Below are positions 13,619-18,845 of a DNA stretch of 18,845 nucleotides, piece by piece. The position numbers were made by a program, and so were the translations under genes. The notes below the pieces were generated by a model, which made no database searches, had not been told where the DNA came from, and saw nothing but the letters and a program-made list of their open reading frames with translations. The stretch comes from CTSOIL-112 sp964293815 (GTDB taxonomy: Bacteria; Pseudomonadota; Gammaproteobacteria; Burkholderiales; Burkholderiaceae), in NCBI GenBank assembly GCA_964293815.1, contig CAXYYC010000035.1:1-18845 (forward strand), given 5' to 3'. Each line of letters begins with the position of its first letter. The first letter of the stretch is position 1.

Positions 13619-15061
13619 ATGAAATACATTTCAACCCGTGGTCACGCTGCCGGCGAGCAGTTTTGCGATATCTTATTGGGCGGCTTGGCGCCAGATGGCG
13701 GTTTGTACTTGCCTGAGCAGTATCCGCAGATTTCTAAAGAAGAGTTATCTGCGATGCGCCACCTGTCGTATTCTGAATTGGCATTCGCGATTTTTCGCAA
13801 GTTTGTCACTGATATTGCGCCAGAGGAGCTTGCACCATTGGTTTCAAAAACCTATTCGCCGCAGGTGTTTATCAATGCACGCGGTGGACAGTGGATTGAG
13901 GACATCACGCCGTTGACCCGTTTGGGTAAAGAGAAGGGTACGAATTTGTCATTGCTGGGTTTGTCCAATGGTCCGACGCTGGCGTTCAAAGACATGGCGA
14001 TGCAATTGCTCGGTAGCTTGTTTGAATACGTTTTGGCTCGCCGTGGGCAGACGCTGAATATTTTGGGCGCGACTTCAGGCGATACGGGCAGTGCGGCGGA
14101 ATACGCGATGCGCGGTAAACATGGCGTGAAAGTATTCATGCTCACGCCGAAAGGCAAAATGAGCCGTTTTCAAACAGCGCAAATGTACAGTTTGCAGGAC
14201 GAAAATATTTTCAATATCGCGATTGAGGGCGTATTTGACGACGCACAGGATATTGTCAAAGCGGTGTCGAACGATCATGCGTTTAAAGCGGCGCATCAGA
14301 TCGGTACGGTTAATTCGATCAACTGGGCGCGTGTGATGGCGCAGGTGGTGTACTATTTCAAAGGCTATTTCGCCGCAACCGAGTCCAATGATGAGCGTGT
14401 GTCGTTCACCGTGCCGTCGGGTAATTTTGGCAATGTTTGTGCAGGTCATATCGCGCGTCAAATGGGTTTACCGATTGACAAACTGGTGGTCGCGACCAAT
14501 GAAAACAATGTCTTGGATGAGTTTTTCAAAACCGGCGTGTACCGCGTGCGCGGTGCGAAAGATACGCACCACACCAGTAGCCCGTCGATGGATATTTCCA
14601 AAGCCTCGAACTTTGAACGCTTTATTTTTGACTTGATGGGACGCGACGCAGGCAAAACCCGCGCATTGTTTGAACAAGTAGAAAAAACCGGTCAGTTTGA
14701 TTTGTCCGGCACACCTGAGTTTGCGAAAATCCGTGAGCAATACGGTTTTGTTTCGGGCAGCAGCACGCACAATCAGCGTTTACAAGCGATCCGTGAAGTG
14801 TTTCACGACTATCGCGAGATCATTGACCCACACACGGCCGATGGTGTGTTCGTCGCGTATCAGTATTTGGAAAAAGACGTACCGATGGTGGTTTTAGAAA
14901 CCGCACAGGCAGCGAAATTCGAGGATACGATTCAGGAAGCTTTGGGCGTGCGTGCGCCGCGTCCTGACGCGACCCGCGACATTGAATCATTGCCGCAAAA
15001 AGTATTTAACCTGCCGAATGAGGTGGAAGCGATCAAACAATTTATTCACGAACACGCTTGA
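13619..15061 (+). CDS. thrC: threonine synthase
   Basis: A PLP enzyme that converts O-phosphohomoserine to threonine in the cytoplasm. It has 480 residues, matching the long form used by proteobacteria. The N-terminus MKYISTRG and GGLAPDGGLYLPE (21-33) are typical. The PLP lysine is K124 in LAFKDMAMQLLG, and ATSGDTGSAA (151-160) is the phosphate-binding block. No clear ribosome binding site precedes the ATG. In many Burkholderiales thrC follows hom; here ung precedes it, so hom must lie elsewhere. The stop codon overlaps a candidate heat-shock promoter for grpE. Confidence 0.96.
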   Translation: MKYISTRGHAAGEQFCDILLGGLAPDGGLYLPEQYPQISKEELSAMRHLSYSELAFAIFRKFVTDIAPEELAPLVSKTYSPQVFINARGGQWIEDITPLTRLGKEKGTNLSLLGLSNGPTLAFKDMAMQLLGSLFEYVLARRGQTLNILGATSGDTGSAAEYAMRGKHGVKVFMLTPKGKMSRFQTAQMYSLQDENIFNIAIEGVFDDAQDIVKAVSNDHAFKAAHQIGTVNSINWARVMAQVVYYFKGYFAATESNDERVSFTVPSGNFGNVCAGHIARQMGLPIDKLVVATNENNVLDEFFKTGVYRVRGAKDTHHTSSPSMDISKASNFERFIFDLMGRDAGKTRALFEQVEKTGQFDLSGTPEFAKIREQYGFVSGSSTHNQRLQAIREVFHDYREIIDPHTADGVFVAYQYLEKDVPMVVLETAQAAKFEDTIQEALGVRAPRPDATRDIESLPQKVFNLPNEVEAIKQFIHEHA

Positions 15062-15084
15062 ATAAACGGGCTTGAGCCTTATAT
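15057..15084 (+). promoter_or_regulatory. candidate sigma-32 (RpoH) heat-shock promoter for grpE
   Basis: CTTGAA (15057-15062), a 14-base spacer and CCTTATAT (15077-15084) resemble the heat-shock consensus CTTGAA-N13-17-CCCCATNT. The -35 is perfect and the -10 departs at two informative positions. It overlaps the thrC TGA (15059-15061) and lies 50 bases before the grpE start. Placement before a known heat-shock gene supports it. Confidence 0.5.
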
Positions 15085-15133
15085 ACAAGACAGTATTTGA
15101 TTTTTTTATGTTCAATGGAATAAAGAGTGCGAT

Positions 15134-15685
15134 ATGAACGAGCAAGAGCAAAATAACCCAAACAACGCCGAAACACAAAACACCGATACAGCGCCAACGG
15201 CTGAAAATTTAGACGAAGTGCGTTTGGATTTCGATCAGGTTTCAGAAGACCCTCAAGTTCTGTTAGAAGACGAAAACGGTCGGCTGAAAGACCAGTTGCT
15301 GCGTCTGGCCGCCGAGATGGAAAATGTTCGTCGCCGCGCGGCTGACGATGTGAGTAAAGCGCATAAATTCGCGATTGAGAAATTTGCCGAAGCGCTGGTT
15401 CCCGTGCAAGACAGCTTGGAAAAAGCCATGCAAGATCAAAGTGGTGATATCAACGTCATGCGAGAGGGCGTTGAATTAACGTTTAAACAACTGATCGGCG
15501 CGCTGGAAAAAGGCGGTGTGGTAGCGGTTGACCCGAAAGGTGAAAAATTCGACCCGCATTACCACCAAGCGATTTCGATGGTGCCATCGGATTTGGACAG
15601 CGGTATGGTGGTGGAAGTCATACAAAAAGGCTTTAAAATCGCGGATCGCGTCCTTCGTCCGGCTTTGGTCATTGTGGCACAATAA
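15134..15685 (+). CDS. grpE: nucleotide exchange factor GrpE
   Basis: This is the DnaK co-chaperone that releases ADP. It has 183 residues. An acidic Asn/Gln-rich N-terminus (1-50) leads to the long dimerisation helix with RLAAEMENVRRRAADDV at 57-73 and KFAIEKFAEALVPVQDSLEKA at about 78-98, then the C-terminal beta-wing domain ending GFKIADRVLRPALVIVAQ. AAAGAG (15122-15127) precedes the ATG. It is followed at once by a terminator, so dnaK and dnaJ are not in this unit, unlike the common grpE-dnaK-dnaJ arrangement. Confidence 0.96.
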   Translation: MNEQEQNNPNNAETQNTDTAPTAENLDEVRLDFDQVSEDPQVLLEDENGRLKDQLLRLAAEMENVRRRAADDVSKAHKFAIEKFAEALVPVQDSLEKAMQDQSGDINVMREGVELTFKQLIGALEKGGVVAVDPKGEKFDPHYHQAISMVPSDLDSGMVVEVIQKGFKIADRVLRPALVIVAQ

Positions 15686-15696
15686 TCAACGAATTG

Positions 15697-15723
15697 AAAA
15701 AGGTGGGGGTTCCCGCCTTTTTT
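15697..15723 (+). terminator. rho-independent terminator after grpE
   Basis: The stem AAAAAGGTGGG/CCCGCCTTTTT (15697-15707 with 15712-15722), with one G-U pair and a GGTT loop, ends in a run of six T. It lies 11 bases after the grpE stop. Confidence 0.9.
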
Positions 15724-15755
15724 ATCATAACGACGCAACACATTGCCAATCATCT

Positions 15756-16415
15756 ATGGAAAAAACCTTCCTATTACACGGTTTATGGATGTCCGGCTAT
15801 GCTTGTCTGTATTGGCAACGTGCAATGCGCGACGCGGGCATGGAATCGGTGGTTTACTCCTATCCAACAGTGTTCAAGCAAATGGATCAGAACGCAGATC
15901 GGCTGTTTCGTGCGATCAAACGGTCGGAGAAAAATACCGAGAAAATTCACTTAGTCGGTCACAGCATGGGCGGCATGGTCATTATGCACATGCTGCGTCG
16001 TCATGGTCATGAATTTGGCAGCGCAGGAATACCCGCACTTGGGCGAGTGGTGCTGTGCGGCAGCCCGATTAACGGCTCGTATGCAGCACGGACCGTACAT
16101 CATTGGCCGCTACTGGGGCGAGCCTTAGGGCGGTCTATTTTGGATTGGCACGGCGTGACGCGCGCAGAGTTGCCGCAAAATATACAAATCGGCGTGATCG
16201 CAGGTACGCGTAATTTAGGCTTTGGCCGCATGGTTAAAACCCTACCGCAGCCAAGTGATGGCACCGTCAGTCTGGTGGAAACCGAACTCAAAGGCGGCGA
16301 AACCGATCGCGTGTGTATGAATATCAGTCATACGGAGATGCTCATCGCGCCAGCGGTGAATGCGCAAATCATTCATTTTTTGCAAAATGGGCGATTTTTG
16401 CATGAATATTTATAA
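15756..16415 (+). CDS. alpha/beta-hydrolase, lipase/PGAP1-like
   Basis: A 219-residue serine hydrolase. The oxyanion loop LLHGLWMSG is at 6-14, the nucleophile elbow GHSMGG at 68-73 with S70, and a likely triad is completed by D168 (PSDGTVSL) and H192 (NISHTEML). No signal peptide is visible, so it is probably cytoplasmic. The fold size and elbow fit lipase- or esterase-like proteins; the substrate is unknown. There is no clear ribosome binding site before the ATG at 15756, and the open frame extends back through grpE without similarity. It sits alone between the grpE terminator and the A+T-rich gap. Confidence 0.82.
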   Translation: MEKTFLLHGLWMSGYACLYWQRAMRDAGMESVVYSYPTVFKQMDQNADRLFRAIKRSEKNTEKIHLVGHSMGGMVIMHMLRRHGHEFGSAGIPALGRVVLCGSPINGSYAARTVHHWPLLGRALGRSILDWHGVTRAELPQNIQIGVIAGTRNLGFGRMVKTLPQPSDGTVSLVETELKGGETDRVCMNISHTEMLIAPAVNAQIIHFLQNGRFLHEYL

Positions 16416-16426
16416 TTAAAATTGAT

Positions 16427-16445
16427 TTTGAATACCTTATTCAAA
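16427..16445. repeat. 8-bp hairpin after the hydrolase gene
   Basis: TTTGAATA and TATTCAAA flank a CCT loop 11 bases after the hydrolase stop. The stem is A+T-rich and has no T run, so it is at best a weak terminator. Confidence 0.4.
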
Positions 16446-16473
16446 TAAAAAGATCGTATTCATTATCCCTTAA

Positions 16474-16495
16474 CGCTAAAAATTTCATTTTAGCG
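16474..16495. repeat. 8-bp inverted repeat in the A+T-rich gap
   Basis: CGCTAAAA (16474-16481) and TTTTAGCG (16488-16495) with a six-base loop. No T run follows. Its role is unknown. Confidence 0.45.
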
Positions 16496-16829
16496 GTATT
16501 CTTATTAACAATCATAAATTCATTTATTTTTACCATAAATGTAACTGCTAATTTTAAATAAAATAATAAAAAACTCTGTTTTATTTGATTTTTGTAGGTT
16601 ATTAATTGATTAGTAGTGCAATTCCACATTAACTTCACAATTGAATGATATTTTCAAACGTTAAGTAAGTGTAAACAATACAATATAAATGATAATAATA
16701 ATTAATTATGATGTTTGTGTATACGATTAACTACTTGATCTAAATAAGTTTTTTTTCTAAAGAACCCCGCTAATGTATGATAGGCTAAAAAAAGGAAGTC
16801 ATTTTGTTGATTATCTTATGTGATAGATA

Positions 16830-16868
16830 TTAACAAAAAGATGTTATTTTTGCCTGTAATTTTGTTAA
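16830..16868. promoter_or_regulatory. perfect 9-bp dyad upstream of the OmpA-like lipoprotein, candidate operator
   Basis: TTAACAAAA (16830-16838) and TTTTGTTAA (16860-16868) are separated by 21 bases. A related TTTTGTTGA lies at 16802-16810. The second arm ends 47 bases before the start codon. The arrangement resembles paired half-sites of a regulator, but such A+T-rich words can also occur by chance here. Confidence 0.35.
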
Positions 16869-16915
16869 GGATTGCGCCTTAATCAAAAAATAATGACATT
16901 GGGAGGGATTCACTT

Positions 16916-17836
16916 ATGTTAATCAATAGAGTTACAACTCTGGTGATGTCCGTTACTTTAGCGGCAACGATAGCAGGTTGCAGCACAGACAGTTTCAGTC
17001 GGGTGAAGACGACGGAGGGCTATCTCAGCGAAACGAAAGTCAAATTAGCGGAACGTGTATCAGAAGACATAGGTCGAATCGTGTTTATTCGGGAAAATGC
17101 GCAGAACAAAAATATCCCGACGATATACCTCAACGACCGAGTAATCGGTTCGTTGCCACCGCACCGCTACTCAGAAACCTTGGTCTGCCCTGGTGAACAA
17201 ATCATCCGCATAGACACGCGTACCGATGCTGTTAAAGCCGGTGCAAACACCCAATTCACAGCAGAACCGGGTCAAACACATTACCTTCAAGTATATGAAC
17301 TCAACGAGAAAGACTTCGGCGCACGCACACTCGATGAGGAACAAGTCAAGCAGTTGGCCAAAGGTTTATATCAAAGTCATATCATCAACCGCCACCAACC
17401 GATTTGCAACGCGCCACTCAAAGTCATCGAGCAAATCAACCTCTCGGCAGATGCATTATTTAAATTTGATAAAACCGAAATGCTGCCATCGGGTCAAGCA
17501 AGCGTACGTAAGCTGGTGCAAGACATTGCCACGCACGGAGCCCAAGTGGAGCAAATACGCGTGATAGGCCACACGGATCGACTGGGTAGCGATAACTACA
17601 ACGACCGTCTCTCACTGGCGCGCGCCAATACTGTTGCCAACTACATGAAGCAGCAAGGTCTGCAAGTACCGGTAGTTGTGTTCGGAAAAGGCGAACGTGA
17701 GCCGATCACTCGAAACTGTAGAGGCGATAAAGCCACCGCACAATTGATTAAATGCTTGCAACCGGATCGCCGAGTCAACATCGAACTGATGGGGCTGGTC
17801 GAGAAGATAGAGCACAAAGGCGTTAGCTCACAATAA
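16916..17836 (+). CDS. OmpA-family lipoprotein
   Basis: A 306-residue predicted outer-membrane lipoprotein. The signal peptide ends in lipobox IAGC with lipidated C22. Residues 50-170 form an unassigned beta-rich domain (RIVFIRENAQNKNIPTIYLN, then EQIIRIDTRTD). Residues about 176-294 are an OmpA C-terminal peptidoglycan-binding domain: LFKFDKTEM at 181-189, GHTD at 218-221 and RLSLARANTVANYM at 231-244. D221 and R236 have the 15-residue spacing of the diaminopimelate-binding Asp/Arg pair known from Acinetobacter OmpA. GGGAGGG (16901-16907) precedes the ATG. The adhesin gene follows after 72 bases. OmpA-family proteins often accompany large type I-secreted adhesins, so it probably anchors or assists that system. 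Confidence 0.87.
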   Translation: MLINRVTTLVMSVTLAATIAGCSTDSFSRVKTTEGYLSETKVKLAERVSEDIGRIVFIRENAQNKNIPTIYLNDRVIGSLPPHRYSETLVCPGEQIIRIDTRTDAVKAGANTQFTAEPGQTHYLQVYELNEKDFGARTLDEEQVKQLAKGLYQSHIINRHQPICNAPLKVIEQINLSADALFKFDKTEMLPSGQASVRKLVQDIATHGAQVEQIRVIGHTDRLGSDNYNDRLSLARANTVANYMKQQGLQVPVVVFGKGEREPITRNCRGDKATAQLIKCLQPDRRVNIELMGLVEKIEHKGVSSQ

Positions 17837-17908
17837 AGAGCCATAAGCCAACGGAATTAATAATTGAAATGACGTACTCATTGCAAGAGTAAGGCAAAGG
17901 AAAAAATC

Positions 17909-18845
17909 ATGATCAACGATATCGAAATCATCACCAAAAGCGCAAAAGCGACCGAAGAAAACACCGTAGTCGTCAAGTCTGGCTCAGGCAAAGCAGGGCA
18001 ACCGACGATTATCCAAGCCAAAGCAGGTGTTACCTATGAGCTTAGAGACGTGATCAAACACCGAGCGCCGGATCAAATTCTCCTCATGCGCAAAGGCAAA
18101 GACCTGTGGATTCTCCTCAATGCTGATGGCGAAGAGACCGATCAGGAGCAACCAGCGGACGTCATCATAGAAAACTACTACGGAGAAGGCAAAGTCAAAT
18201 TGGTTGGTGTGGCCGAAAATGGAGAATACTACACCTACCTACCACAAGAAGGCACAACCGATTTACTCTCGTGGAGTGTCGCAGATGGCAGCAGTAGCTA
18301 CCAAAGCTTAGGGCTACTACACGAGCAAATCGCATGGTTCCCATTCCTACTGGGGGCAGCGGCGCTTGGTGGTATTGCCGCTGCAGGAGGAGGTAGTGAC
18401 CCCAAACCGCCGGTTCAGCACGCACCGATCGCAACACCAGATACAGCCATAGGCAGCTTCAGTGCAGAAGGCATTGCGCAGCCAGTGACAATCGATGTAC
18501 TGGAGAACGATACCGATGCAGACAACAACATTGACCCAAAATCAGTCAAATTAGTCAATCCACCAGCAGGCAGTACACTGAGCAATGATGGCAAAACCCT
18601 GACCGTACCAGGTGAAGGCACATGGAGCGTCAACCCGAATACTGGCGCGATTACCTTCACACCGGAAGCAGACTTCAAAGGCGACCCGAAGCCGATCAGC
18701 TACACCGTCAGCGATACAACTGGATTGACCTCAAACCCAAGTAGCGTGACCGTTGATTACCCGCAAGACGCCCCGATTGCCAATACCGACACGGGAATTG
18801 GCAGCTTCGATAACAACGGCATTGCCCAACCCGTCACCATCGACG
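17909..18845 (+). CDS. giant repeat adhesin, BapA-type N-terminus (3' end beyond the window)
   Basis: The frame is open to the edge with 312 codons visible. AAAGGA (17896-17901) lies seven bases before the ATG. There is no classical signal peptide. Residues 1-135 (INDIEIITK, then GVTYELRDVIKHRAPDQILL, ADVIIENYYGEGKVKLVG) resemble the N-terminal prefix domain of BapA/LapA-like biofilm adhesins as I recall it. A hydrophobic Ala/Gly stretch, WFPFLLGAAALGGIAAAGGG, is at 143-162. From about 170, Ig-like repeats of the CshA/VCBS type begin: APIATPDTAIGSF at 172-184 recurs as APIANTDTGIGSF at 288-300, a 116-residue period. Each unit contains VLENDTDAD and TGAITFTPEADF elements. Export is expected through type I secretion with the signal at the unseen C-terminus. 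Confidence 0.85.
   Translation, partial: MINDIEIITKSAKATEENTVVVKSGSGKAGQPTIIQAKAGVTYELRDVIKHRAPDQILLMRKGKDLWILLNADGEETDQEQPADVIIENYYGEGKVKLVGVAENGEYYTYLPQEGTTDLLSWSVADGSSSYQSLGLLHEQIAWFPFLLGAAALGGIAAAGGGSDPKPPVQHAPIATPDTAIGSFSAEGIAQPVTIDVLENDTDADNNIDPKSVKLVNPPAGSTLSNDGKTLTVPGEGTWSVNPNTGAITFTPEADFKGDPKPISYTVSDTTGLTSNPSSVTVDYPQDAPIANTDTGIGSFDNNGIAQPVTID
18422..18845 (+). repeat. start of a 348-bp tandem repeat array in the adhesin gene
   Basis: The first unit begins at 18422 and the second at 18770, a period of 348 bp (116 codons). The second is cut by the window edge. At the protein level the unit starts agree at most positions (API A, D, IGSF, GIAQPVTID), while the DNA differs at many third codon positions, so the duplication is old or under selection for protein sequence. 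Confidence 0.75.

Larger units (their letters stand above)
16416..16915. other. 500-bp A+T-rich intergenic region
   Basis: The base composition is strikingly richer in A+T than in all other parts of the window. It holds no convincing gene: the 65-codon minus-strand frame at 16441-16638 is a low-complexity Lys/Asn/Phe translation. It contains two short hairpins, an imperfect dyad at 16805-16835 and a perfect 9-bp dyad at 16830-16868. It must carry the promoter of the lipoprotein-adhesin unit, but I cannot single out hexamers. It marks the border between housekeeping genes and the surface locus. Confidence 0.7.

Noticed and set aside
13528..13716. Possible leader peptide upstream of thrC (three Ile codons in a row)
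   Set aside because: A threonine attenuator would be rich in Thr and Ile codons and be followed by alternative hairpins and a T run. The frame instead overlaps the TATAAT and reads into thrC, and no terminator-like stem is present.
16441..16638. 65-codon minus-strand frame in the A+T-rich gap
   Set aside because: The composition (Lys, Asn, Phe, Leu, Ile) is what A+T-rich noise yields. There is no ribosome binding site, and the translation shows no motif.
1..18845. CRISPR array, tRNA, rRNA, insertion sequence, toxin-antitoxin pair or prophage genes
   Set aside because: Reading both strands, I found no spaced direct repeats of CRISPR size, no cloverleaf-like sequences with CCA or TTC arms, no transposase motifs and no phage-type proteins.

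Overview
The window looks like a chromosomal stretch of a betaproteobacterium, probably a Burkholderiales member of moderate G+C. This rests on the protein sequences (PurM, Hda, PcnB, ThrC and KirBac all read as betaproteobacterial types) and on the order purM / perM / hda / HAD hydrolase / pcnB / folK, which I recall as common in that group. No search was run, so the placement is an inference. Nearly all of the first 16.4 kb is housekeeping sequence. The last 2.4 kb is different: a roughly 500-bp A+T-rich gap, then an OmpA-type lipoprotein and the start of a giant repeat adhesin that runs off the right edge.

Layout. Positions 1-2.9 kb (+): a KirBac-type inward-rectifier K+ channel open at the left edge, an RraA/HMG-aldolase family protein, a small YdcH-type protein with its own terminator, a CoA-binding Rossmann protein, and a short two-helix membrane protein linked to it by a possible 23-codon ORF. 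A bidirectional terminator at about 2.9 kb separates these from a minus-strand pair, purM-panD (2.9-4.4 kb). Divergent from purM, a tightly packed plus-strand cluster runs from 4.5 to 11.8 kb: AI-2E/PerM permease, hda, HAD-IB hydrolase, pcnB, folK, panB, a Kazal-type lipoprotein, panC and a RidA-family gene. It ends at a second bidirectional terminator shared with a minus-strand MOSC gene. From 12.5 to 15.7 kb lie ung, thrC and grpE. A fragment of a ubiT-like gene lies antisense just upstream of ung. grpE has a candidate heat-shock promoter across the thrC stop codon and is followed by a terminator and a serine-hydrolase gene.

How the genes work together. panB and panC make pantoate and pantothenate; panD makes the beta-alanine that PanC needs, but is encoded apart from them with purM. 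folK serves folate synthesis, hda regulates replication initiation, pcnB polyadenylates RNA, ung repairs uracil in DNA, thrC completes threonine synthesis and grpE serves DnaK. The right-hand lipoprotein and adhesin look like the start of a cell-surface adhesion or biofilm locus, for which a type I secretion system would be expected beyond the edge.

I see no CRISPR array, tRNA, rRNA, insertion sequence or prophage. I did not find a clear new multi-gene system. The points most worth a second look are the Kazal lipoprotein translationally linked inside the pan cluster, the paired-cysteine tail on RidA, the ubiT remnant, and the adhesin locus with its dyad-rich upstream gap.
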